This document shows, one piece after another, positions 20,917 to 28,389 of a stretch of DNA of 64,000 nt. A program made the position numbers and the translations under genes. The stretch covers positions 372,001-436,000 of the forward strand of contig NZ_JACCBZ010000002.1 of the NCBI RefSeq assembly GCF_013408825.1, in the 5' to 3' direction. The notes under the pieces are model-generated. The model was given only the letters and a program-made list of their open reading frames with translations, ran no database searches and was not told the DNA's origin. The stretch's first letter is position 1. Every line of letters begins with the position of its first letter. Origin of the DNA: Mucilaginibacter tundrae (GTDB lineage: Bacteria > Bacteroidota > Bacteroidia > Sphingobacteriales > Sphingobacteriaceae).

Positions 20917-21588
20917 TTATTTATTGATTAAGGGATGAAAATACAATACATCCCCAGGTTTTATAGCGTTAAAACTGCTTAAATTATTCCGTTTGGCAAC
21001 TTCTACATAGTATGAGCTGTCGCCATAAATACTATAAGTCATTAATGGTAGGGTGTCCCCCGCCTTAACAACCCGCATATGGGTTAAATCGGGCGATGAT
21101 TTGGCGGCTTCCTTAGCTTTGGTTTTGTAATCGATGCTTTCAGTTAATACAACATCAATGGTTGCCCTTAAGGCTTTACCGTCAGGTGTGAACAAGTTGT
21201 AGGTAACATCCAGGCTGCTACATATCCCGGTAAACTTGAGGGCACCCCAGGTTACCAGCAGATAATATGGCCGGTGTATATTGCCTTTAAAGCTATATAC
21301 CAAATCGGTAAATGTGGCAATGTAGGCATCAACATCGGCATACCGTTTTCCTAATGGTACCACGCCTGTACCATCAACAAAAAAGCTCAGATTAAGGTCA
21401 CTTTCGCCAATACGTTTAAATATTTGCGTTGACTTATTGGTACCAACCTCGGTACTTTTTTCATAAATAGTTTTAAAATTGCGCTTGTAAGTTGATGGGT
21501 TTATAAAAGCTATTATCTCACCTTTTTTTTTGGCTACGCAGGCAGGATCTTCAAAGCCTTCAATTTTTAATTTAACTAAACTTGGCAT
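20917..21588 (-). CDS. LysM-domain hub protein (Afp7-like)
   Basis: 223 residues. The N-terminal domain (about 1-165) resembles the phage gp53/Afp7 hub adaptor. The C-terminus has a LysM motif: VVKAGDTLPLMTYSIYGDSSYY, then IKPGDVLYF. In tails this protein connects the tube to the spike. The start at 21588 lies 1 nt after the stop of the small DUF5908 gene. Its stop is 4 nt before the spike gene, so the two are probably translated together. Confidence 0.88.
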   Translation of the reverse strand: MPSLVKLKIEGFEDPACVAKKKGEIIAFINPSTYKRNFKTIYEKSTEVGTNKSTQIFKRIGESDLNLSFFVDGTGVVPLGKRYADVDAYIATFTDLVYSFKGNIHRPYYLLVTWGALKFTGICSSLDVTYNLFTPDGKALRATIDVVLTESIDYKTKAKEAAKSSPDLTHMRVVKAGDTLPLMTYSIYGDSSYYVEVAKRNNLSSFNAIKPGDVLYFHPLINK

Positions 21589-21589
21589 A

Positions 21590-21754
21590 TCATCTTTCAG
21601 TTAAATTATTCAATTTCGCCATCACCTTATCAACACACTCCTTAACAATTTTATTTTTTAGCGCGTCAATATCTTTAATGTCGGCAACGTTTCTTTTTTG
21701 AGCATTATCATCAACCGTTACCTTTATCTTAAGCTCCCTTATCTCTATCGGCAT
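21590..21754 (-). CDS. Small DUF5908 protein of the eCIS operon (Afp6-like)
   Basis: 54 residues, read by hand from the ATG at 21754 to the TGA at 21592-21590. It starts MPIEIRELKIKVTV and ends KVMAKLNNLTER. The MPIEIREL start is characteristic of the tiny DUF5908 family, found between tube and LysM genes of Bacteroidota injection systems. The start is 2 nt after the tube gene stop and the stop 1 nt before the LysM start. The spacing and motif support a real gene despite its size. Confidence 0.85.
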   Translation of the reverse strand: MPIEIRELKIKVTVDDNAQKRNVADIKDIDALKNKIVKECVDKVMAKLNNLTER

Positions 21755-21756
21755 AA

Positions 21757-22203
21757 TTACTTTACTTTATCAAAATAATCAAAACTTAACTCCAGCGATT
21801 CAACTACTATCGCATTCTCCTGACCTTTAAAATCGGATACTTTTAGCCCAACGGGGTAAGCATTAATTAATTTCCAGGATGCTATGGGTGTAGATTTTTC
21901 ATCCATCAAGCTAATAACAACAGTTACCGGCTTAAAGGTAAACTGCCCTATACTGGTTTGCGCCCAGGTAATAAGGGGGGAGCCGATCAGCATCCCCCGC
22001 TTTAAAACCAGGTTTTCATATTTGGCAGGTACCGGAAATTTGTGTATAAACCGGTTTTCTCCACCTTCGGGTACTTCTTTAACACCAAATTTAAAGTTGA
22101 GCCCGCTAACTTCCTGAAAATTACTTTCGCTGCCACCCGTCATATTGCCTACATCTACCCTAAAATAAAAACCAACGGGCGGATAGTATGATACAAAAGG
22201 CAT
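21757..22203 (-). CDS. Inner tube protein, T4 gp19-like (Afp5-like)
   Basis: 148 residues of the phage tail-tube family: PVGFYFRVDV, then FQEVSGLNFKF, then NLVLKRGML and a C-terminal ESLELSFDYF. Tube proteins of this type stack as hexameric rings inside the sheath. It is the second of two tube genes; the shorter, second paralogue in Afp (Afp5) contacts the baseplate hub. The paralogue relation to the preceding 151-residue protein is plain from the shared motifs FQEV(S/T)GL and (L/F)KKG or LKRG. Confidence 0.9.
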   Translation of the reverse strand: MPFVSYYPPVGFYFRVDVGNMTGGSESNFQEVSGLNFKFGVKEVPEGGENRFIHKFPVPAKYENLVLKRGMLIGSPLITWAQTSIGQFTFKPVTVVISLMDEKSTPIASWKLINAYPVGLKVSDFKGQENAIVVESLELSFDYFDKVK

Positions 22204-22215
22204 AGCTAATTATAA

Positions 22216-22671
22216 TTACTTCTTAATAGTTAAGCCTTCGTGGGCTACTTCCATACTTTCAACAGCAACCTCATTTGAGTCTGATTTCATATCAGTTACT
22301 GTAATTTTGCATGGGAAAGCGTTTAAAAGGCTCCAGCTCATGGCTACCGCATTGCTTTCATCCAGCAAACTGATTAAAATCGTCGACCGTTTTATGGTAT
22401 TCATTTTAATCAGATCGTAGTTATCCCATAATGCAGTGTCACCTTTAAAAATGCCTTTTTTGAAGGTTATATTTCCAAATTTTTGGATACCCGGCATTTT
22501 TACGGTGGAGTAAACTTTACTGCTGCCGCCACGGTATTCTATAACCTGTGTTTCAGAAGATAAGCCTGTCACTTCCTGAAAAATCAATTCCTTATCGTCC
22601 CATTTAACCTGAAATGAGAACTTTACTAAAGGCCACGTTGCCGCTGATTGGGCTGATCCATCATCTGCCAT
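22216..22671 (-). CDS. Inner tube protein, T4 gp19-like (Afp1-like)
   Basis: 151 residues of the tail-tube family: WPLVKFSFQVKW, then FQEVTGLSSETQVIEYRGG, GNITFKKGIFKGDTALWDNY, and a C-terminal VESMEVAHEGL. It is the first tube gene after the sheath, so it probably forms the bulk of the inner tube. Separated from the sheath gene by about 50 nt and from the second tube gene by 12 nt. Confidence 0.92.
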   Translation of the reverse strand: MADDGSAQSAATWPLVKFSFQVKWDDKELIFQEVTGLSSETQVIEYRGGSSKVYSTVKMPGIQKFGNITFKKGIFKGDTALWDNYDLIKMNTIKRSTILISLLDESNAVAMSWSLLNAFPCKITVTDMKSDSNEVAVESMEVAHEGLTIKK

Positions 22672-22720
22672 AATTGTATGTTTTAAGATTTAGTTTAAAA
22701 AATAAGTTAATTGTGATTTA

Positions 22721-24406
22721 TTATGATTGTTGCATTTGTTGCTGGAACGTAATAACGATAAACTCTGCCGGGCGAACGATGGCCACTTTTACGGTGATCA
22801 ACATTTTACCGTCAAGTATATCATTTCCTGTCATTGTTGATCCCAAGCCTATCTGCACATCAAAAGCCTGCTCCGGAGCCGCACCCGCAAGCGCGCCTTG
22901 TTTCCATAAATTAACCAGGAAATTATCGAACATGCTTTTTACAGTGATCCAGGTGTTAGCATCATTTGGCTCGAAAACATAAGCGCGTGCAGCCAATTTA
23001 AGTGATTGCTCAATCATAATCAGCGTACGGCGAACGTTGATATAACGCCAATCCTGGCTGTTTCCATCAAGGGTACGGCCACCCCACACCAAAGTACCAA
23101 CGCCTGGGAACGACCTGATAACGTTTATAGATTTACCAGCCATAACATCCACATTAAGGCTTTGCTGGCCTTCATTTGATATATTTACCGATGGAGCGTT
23201 AACCATGCTTACCGATACGTTGGCAGGGGCTTTCCAAACACCACGGCTATTATCAACAGCGGTATATAAACCTGCCATGGCACCGCTTGGTGGCAACTCG
23301 TTTAATTGGGCACGTACTTTTTCCAGCACGGCGCTATAAGTTGGGCTTACTGCTTTTAATGATTGCAGGTAGCTTTGTTTGATGTTAGCAAGCTGGGTTT
23401 GCAAATCATTAATAAGTACGGTAGATGAAGCAATGTCCGCAGCGGTGTTAGTGGATTGCGCGGTGGCTAAAGCAGCCTTTGCAGTGGCTAAATCAGCTGT
23501 TGGCCCTGCAGTATCAGTAGCATATTTGGTAATAACTTTTTGAGCTATCGGCTCAGGTAAAAAGTCGGTTAAGGTAATTGAGCCCAGATCTAGATTATCC
23601 AGATCAACTTCGCCTGGTTGTACCAGGGCCGACTTTAACCATGGATAATAAGCGGCACCATAATTTAAGTTATTTACGCCAATATCATCTCTAAATTCAC
23701 CAACAACATCATCAGTTGAATCTGTTGATACCTGTTTTTTAAGATCGAGTATGGCAAAGCGGCTTTGCATATCACTGCAATGCTGTAATACCGTTGTATA
23801 CACTGTATTATACGCAGCAGCACCTAAAGCAATAGCATCAGGCACAACAACTAATGTAGGCTCATTTTCCTTTTTCAGCGCTTCAAAAGGATTAGGAGTA
23901 GTATCAGATCCTAAAAAATCCGATCCCGAAACTGGTAAACTGGTTTTACCGGCGTAAGTCCCTACTGATAAAATGTAACAGTTTGCACCGCCATTTGCAT
24001 AAAACATGCGTACACTATTATATAAATATAATGTGTTATCTGTAGCTACCTCAATATACCATTTAGCGTTATTGGCAATAATGGTATTTTCAACAAGGCT
24101 TGCTGCTTTGGTTTGGGTGGCTTTCGCAGCCTCCTGCTGGGTAGCATCGGTAATGGCAGTTACATCAGCATCCGACAATACTTTGGTAACGGTATACTTT
24201 GCTTTAAAACCGGCGCCAAATCTTTCAAGGTACTCCGCAAACGAGGTAATGCGAACGGGTTGGTTTAGTAATGAATTGCTGTTAAATTCTGCTGTTTCGG
24301 TATAACCGATAAATACGGGCACTGCGGTTTCTACCGCTACGGCCGAATTAGGGAAGGCGTTTTTCTCTTCAATGTAAACGCCCGGAGTCATGTAAGTTGA
24401 TGCCAT
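22721..24406 (-). CDS. Contractile tail sheath protein (Afp2/3/4-like)
   Basis: 561 residues. The start MTPGVYIEEKNAFPNSAV and the C-terminal RRTLIMIEQSLK, VFEPNDANTWITVKSMFDNFL are typical of contractile sheaths. In the middle (about residues 265-390) is an Ala/Thr-rich helical stretch (LATAKAALATAQSTNTAADIASSTV) not usually conserved, perhaps a surface insertion. Only one sheath gene is present in the window, while Afp has three. The sheath powers tube ejection on contraction. Confidence 0.93.
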   Translation of the reverse strand: MASTYMTPGVYIEEKNAFPNSAVAVETAVPVFIGYTETAEFNSNSLLNQPVRITSFAEYLERFGAGFKAKYTVTKVLSDADVTAITDATQQEAAKATQTKAASLVENTIIANNAKWYIEVATDNTLYLYNSVRMFYANGGANCYILSVGTYAGKTSLPVSGSDFLGSDTTPNPFEALKKENEPTLVVVPDAIALGAAAYNTVYTTVLQHCSDMQSRFAILDLKKQVSTDSTDDVVGEFRDDIGVNNLNYGAAYYPWLKSALVQPGEVDLDNLDLGSITLTDFLPEPIAQKVITKYATDTAGPTADLATAKAALATAQSTNTAADIASSTVLINDLQTQLANIKQSYLQSLKAVSPTYSAVLEKVRAQLNELPPSGAMAGLYTAVDNSRGVWKAPANVSVSMVNAPSVNISNEGQQSLNVDVMAGKSINVIRSFPGVGTLVWGGRTLDGNSQDWRYINVRRTLIMIEQSLKLAARAYVFEPNDANTWITVKSMFDNFLVNLWKQGALAGAAPEQAFDVQIGLGSTMTGNDILDGKMLITVKVAIVRPAEFIVITFQQQMQQS

Positions 24407-24421
24407 GGTTTTAAGGTTTAG

Positions 24422-25237
24422 TTAATAAATAAAAATATCTGAAAAATTTGATGAACTGTTAGGTAACCTGGATATAGCACTAATATCAGGATAAGGTAGC
24501 GATCGTATCACTACCCTATATTTTGATGAACTCGTTTCATAATTTTCGGCCAATTGAAATGCTTTTGCCGGGCGTTGGCTTAACGGCAAGGCATCGCCAG
24601 ATGTAAAGGCATTAACCTGGAGGTTACCAGGCAAATTAACTTTTGCAGGTATACCAAAAGCATTCGTGCTATCGGCATCAATTATTGCAGGGTTATTTAG
24701 TTCCTGCAAATAATTGCTCATTAGTATATACCGCCAATAGGTTGACTTCGCGTTAAACTTTATAGTATATTCATTTTGCAACCCACTGTTTAAAGCCAGA
24801 ATGAGTTTTGCAAATGGCTTAACAAAAAACTGCTCGGTAAAATAGGTTAGGGGCTGCACATCGTTTTCAGAAACAAAGTCATCGGTATGAAGCGAGCCGG
24901 CCAGATTTAAGCTGTTATTAAAGAAATAAATGGATTGATCAATTTGTACCGGAGCATCCGCCGTATAATTGTAAAATAAGGGATCGGTTAATATCAGCGT
25001 AAAATCGAGTGTGAGCGTTTCATTTAAAACATCTTCCCTTGTACGTGTTGTACCTGCAAAATTTTGATCGTACAGGATATAAAATCCTCCGTTAAATGGC
25101 CTCATGATCAAATCATGATTTTGGAGGATCTTGTTAGTACCATCAGTTACCTTTATAGAAAACCCACTAAATATCCCGTCATAAAAATAGCTGTGGCTAC
25201 AATTTACTTTTACGAGGATATCAAATGCAGATTGCAT
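24422..25237 (-). CDS. Unknown protein between cap and sheath genes of the eCIS operon
   Basis: 271 residues; family not recognised by me. It is beta-strand-rich with several aromatic residues (SHSYFYDGIFSGFSIKV, FNGGFYILYDQNF, STYWRYILMSNYLQEL), no signal peptide and no membrane segment. The gene is 3 nt from the DUF4255 cap gene and 15 nt from the sheath gene, so it is a core part of the operon. It may be a Bacteroidota-specific structural or assembly protein. Position and lack of export signal are facts; role is inference. Confidence 0.65.
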   Translation of the reverse strand: MQSAFDILVKVNCSHSYFYDGIFSGFSIKVTDGTNKILQNHDLIMRPFNGGFYILYDQNFAGTTRTREDVLNETLTLDFTLILTDPLFYNYTADAPVQIDQSIYFFNNSLNLAGSLHTDDFVSENDVQPLTYFTEQFFVKPFAKLILALNSGLQNEYTIKFNAKSTYWRYILMSNYLQELNNPAIIDADSTNAFGIPAKVNLPGNLQVNAFTSGDALPLSQRPAKAFQLAENYETSSSKYRVVIRSLPYPDISAISRLPNSSSNFSDIFIY

Positions 25238-25240
25238 AAT

Positions 25241-25813
25241 TTATTTTATTGAATTATCACTATTAATACCAGACACAACTGGCCTGAACTCTTTAATTAT
25301 CGACTCGTCAAACGTGAGCATGCGCATTTTATAAATTACAGATGGCATATACTTAGCCCCTATTGATCCCCATATATTATTTAACTGTTCGGGGGTAATG
25401 GATGCTATTTCAAAAACCAATTTATCTATACCATTATCAAGCCTTGGCGTATTTGCCGGGGTGAAAACGTTTTTATATTGAAAATAAGCCATAATAAACG
25501 AGAGGAACCTAAGCGCCTCGGGATAATTATTGCTACTGAAATAAGCTGAAAAAAGCACGTATAAGTTGATATTCATGCTTGGCGATTTGTTTGCCATTGA
25601 ACCGCCGGATATACCGCCTGCATTACTTTTACCTGTTATTTCTTTCTCAATATTTACCAATGTTATTACTATTTTATTTTCACCTTGTATGGCAATTGTC
25701 CCATCCTGATTAATAATTCCGGACAGAATTGCTTTATCTTCATTAATTCGAAGCTTGTTTCTGAAATACTCATTAATCTCGTCTGTTAAGCACGACAATG
25801 CCTCATAAACCAT
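25241..25813 (-). CDS. DUF4255 tail terminator/cap protein (Afp16-like)
   Basis: 190 residues with the DUF4255 pattern: YEALSCLTDEINEYFRNKL, IVITLVNIEKE, then MNINLYVLFSAYF and YPEALRFLSFIMAYFQ. This family caps the distal end of the particle in Afp/PVC-like systems. It is the first gene of the leftward operon and is preceded by the divergent intergenic region that holds a strong stem-loop. Placing the cap gene first is common for Bacteroidota clusters. Confidence 0.88.
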   Translation of the reverse strand: MVYEALSCLTDEINEYFRNKLRINEDKAILSGIINQDGTIAIQGENKIVITLVNIEKEITGKSNAGGISGGSMANKSPSMNINLYVLFSAYFSSNNYPEALRFLSFIMAYFQYKNVFTPANTPRLDNGIDKLVFEIASITPEQLNNIWGSIGAKYMPSVIYKMRMLTFDESIIKEFRPVVSGINSDNSIK

Positions 25814-25907
25814 AAATGTTTTATCTAAAAAAATTACAATAAGTCTTAATACGAATCAGGTTAATAGAAAAAAATCTAAAAACTTGTGTATAAGGTTTGG
25901 TTAAAAA

Positions 25908-25924
25908 GACCCCCTTGTGGGGTC
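25908..25924. terminator. GC-rich stem-loop with flanking T tracts in the eCIS leader
   Basis: GACCCC pairs with GGGGTC around a 5-nt loop. It is flanked by AAAAA on the left and TTTTT on the right, so it reads as a rho-independent terminator on either strand. It lies about 95 bp upstream of the first eCIS gene and about 160 bp upstream of the GH18-like gene. No gene ends here, so it may act as an attenuator or transcription insulator. This is inference from structure. Confidence 0.6.
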
Positions 25925-26081
25925 CATTTTTAATTAAAAAAACGGATTTTTTATACTATGAATTTTTGTATTGCTGATAAGGCTAAATTCAACAGTAACA
26001 TTACGAAAAAAAGATTTAAAAAAAGTAAAATCTAAATATTTTTTTTTAATCTTTAGATAGTTTTATACGCAACACTAAACC

Positions 26082-28160
26082 ATGCTAAAGCCTTATCACC
26101 TAATTGTTTTATTTTGTGTATTTATTGGTGCTCAAAAATCGTATGCCGATAGCTTTGCCAATAATAATTGTAGCGGCGGCTATCATAGTTTCCAACACAT
26201 AAGCGTTAACGTTCAGCAAGACTCGTTAGCTAAAAAAAAGATAGACTCCCTTACAAAAGCCCTCGCTACGCAAAAAGCCAAAGCGAAAACCATTTTACAA
26301 AAACTGGTTCAGCCTTTTAAGTTTAAGGTTAACAGGAAAGCATATGTCAGCACCTCCATACACGACTATATTGTTACAGATTCGATACAAACGGTAAAGC
26401 AACTTGCCAACCTAACCACATCAGTATCCAGGATACAAAATGGCTTTGTTAATTCAAATGCCGATACGAAGCAACAGTTTGCGGTGCTTCAACAAAAAAT
26501 TAATGATGTAAAGGCACAATTGTTACAACAAATAGCAAGTATATCAAAAGCTACCCAACCCGGAAATATCCCTGCCCCAATTGATACCCCGGTAAAAGAA
26601 AAAAACCAGGCTCCTGTTATAGCTTCCCAGAATACGAGCCAAATACCTAAACCCCAAGATGCAAAAGCCCAACAAAAGAAATTAAATACGATCAGGCTTT
26701 TATACAACGGCCCGATAACAATAACCGATACATCAAAAAACAAGGATACCATACTGATTAAAAGCTTAAGCTTATCTCATAAGGTAAAAATACTGGGCTT
26801 TTATGCAGATACATCGCATGCCAGCCTTAATAGATTTAATTTTAAACTGATAAGTAACTTTGTTTATGCTATTAACTTACTAGACGGTAGTGGCGAGGAT
26901 GCCTCCTTAATTACTAATAAATATATAATTGACAGCGCGCTGCGAGCGAAATGCGATATAACCTTGTCAGTATATAATAACAGGCCCGAAAGCATTGCTT
27001 CGCTTTTGAGTAGTACAGAGGCAATGAATAGCCTGATAAAGAAAACATTAAGGTTATTAGCTGAAGCAAGGGCGACGGGCCTCAACATCAATTTTAATGG
27101 AATGGACTCGCATTTAAATGGATATTTTGTGCGTTTTATTGCCACCTTGTATAACGCCTGCCAGGCTACGCCGCAAAAGTATAACATAAGCATTACCATA
27201 CCTGCTGATGATAAAGGAGTAGCTTATGACCTTAATGCGCTTAACCATTATACCACAAACTTTATAATTGACTTTAGTAAGCGATCATGGAAACCCGGGG
27301 CGCTGGCACCTTTAAATAATGGCGGCAATAACAGCATTGAAACTTGCTTATCGTTATATCTTGATGAAGGAATAGATGCTTCGAAATTTATTTTAGGTGT
27401 ATCGTACAACGGCGTGGTGTGGCAAAATACACCTCGGAGTTTTTTACATTATATAGCTTACAATAGTGTACGTGCCAATTATTCAGACGCTACTATAATT
27501 TATAATAAGGGAGAATCAGCGGCGCATATCGAAACACCATATAACCACACTTATTTGGATATATGGTATGATGATGAAGTGACGCTGGGCGAGAAGTATG
27601 ATTATGCCTTAAAAAACGACCTTGGCGGTATAGCCATTAAATCACTAGGAGATGATAACGGCTATGCTGAACTACAAAAGGAGTTGGCCTATAAATTGTT
27701 AAAAATTGACACTTGTGTTGTGGGTAGCATTGTACTTAAACACAGTTTTATTATAACCGTATCCACTATTATTGATTTATTGACTAAAAATCCATGTGAT
27801 CAAGATGTCCCGCCTGCTTACAGTAGGGTTTTATTTATAATTAACCTGGGGTTTATATTATTGCTATTAGTGAGCGCTGGAATATTGTATTACAATGTTA
27901 AAAAATACAGTGAATCGTGGAAATGGCGAAAGCAATTTACTTACCTGTTATTGGGTTTGTTTATTGTTTGGAGTTTCTTTTTATTAATGTGGCTATTTTT
28001 CTCATCTAACTTTCCATATTTTGGGCCTAATCCCAAAAACAAAGCCGACTGTGTAACTGTACCATTTATAATATTGTATCTTGTTTTAGCAACAGGTATT
28101 GGCCTCGGTATCCTTACCTGGTGGCTTTACAAGTTAAATAATGAAGAGGATGTTCCTTAA
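26082..28160 (+). CDS. Membrane-anchored GH18-fold protein with the catalytic acids replaced
   Basis: 692 residues. A signal peptide (MLKPYHLIVLFCVFIGA, cleavage near SYA) is followed by a coiled-coil-like region (about 45-180), a GH18-type TIM barrel (about 235-545) and three C-terminal membrane helices (about 580-690). Barrel landmarks are ILGFYAD, FVYAINLLDG, the strand-4 motif, FILGVSYNG and GGIAIKSLGDD. The strand-4 chitinase signature DxxDxDxE is here T332-GLNINFN, with Asn at 335, 337 and 339 where Asp, Asp and Glu are expected. The protein is therefore probably a non-catalytic carbohydrate binder. Its gene starts 269 bp from, and divergent to, the eCIS operon. It may help envelope association or control of the system; that is speculative. 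Confidence 0.7.
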   Translation: MLKPYHLIVLFCVFIGAQKSYADSFANNNCSGGYHSFQHISVNVQQDSLAKKKIDSLTKALATQKAKAKTILQKLVQPFKFKVNRKAYVSTSIHDYIVTDSIQTVKQLANLTTSVSRIQNGFVNSNADTKQQFAVLQQKINDVKAQLLQQIASISKATQPGNIPAPIDTPVKEKNQAPVIASQNTSQIPKPQDAKAQQKKLNTIRLLYNGPITITDTSKNKDTILIKSLSLSHKVKILGFYADTSHASLNRFNFKLISNFVYAINLLDGSGEDASLITNKYIIDSALRAKCDITLSVYNNRPESIASLLSSTEAMNSLIKKTLRLLAEARATGLNINFNGMDSHLNGYFVRFIATLYNACQATPQKYNISITIPADDKGVAYDLNALNHYTTNFIIDFSKRSWKPGALAPLNNGGNNSIETCLSLYLDEGIDASKFILGVSYNGVVWQNTPRSFLHYIAYNSVRANYSDATIIYNKGESAAHIETPYNHTYLDIWYDDEVTLGEKYDYALKNDLGGIAIKSLGDDNGYAELQKELAYKLLKIDTCVVGSIVLKHSFIITVSTIIDLLTKNPCDQDVPPAYSRVLFIINLGFILLLLVSAGILYYNVKKYSESWKWRKQFTYLLLGLFIVWSFFLLMWLFFSSNFPYFGPNPKNKADCVTVPFIILYLVLATGIGLGILTWWLYKLNNEEDVP

Positions 28161-28170
28161 AAACGTGATT

Positions 28171-28218
28171 ATTTTTAGCGTTTTTTCTTAAAATTTAACA
28201 AAAAACGGGCTAAAAATG
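28171..28218 (+). terminator. Stem-loop after the GH18-like gene
   Basis: ATTTTTAGC-GTTTTTT pairs with AAAAAAC-(GG)-GCTAAAAAT. It starts 10 bp after the stop at 28160, so it can terminate that gene. It is also the outer end of the left copy of the inverted repeat that flanks the DUF5686 gene. Confidence 0.6.
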
Positions 28219-28367
28219 ATCATTTCAGGTTTGATTAAAGTGCTTTTTAGGCTTATTTAATCCAAATTTTCAATCTAAAAACACGTTTTTTTGTACTTTT
28301 TAGGGCGTTTTTGGGGTAAAAAGTGTACCAAATGTACCAGAGTGTTTCACTTGTATCGTGGTACAGT
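28171..28367 (+). repeat. Left copy of an inverted dispersed repeat
   Basis: It consists of the outer hairpin (28171-28218), an 85-bp AT-rich spacer and a 65-bp core (28303-28367). The core contains GTGTACCAAATGTACCA and ends TGGTACAGT. A second copy lies in inverted orientation at 31314-31490, with a 65-bp core about 80-85 percent identical by eye and its own outer hairpin after a 75-bp spacer. Together they flank the DUF5686 gene. Confidence 0.85.
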
Positions 28368-28389
28368 ACAGAACCAATTTCGTGTTAAA

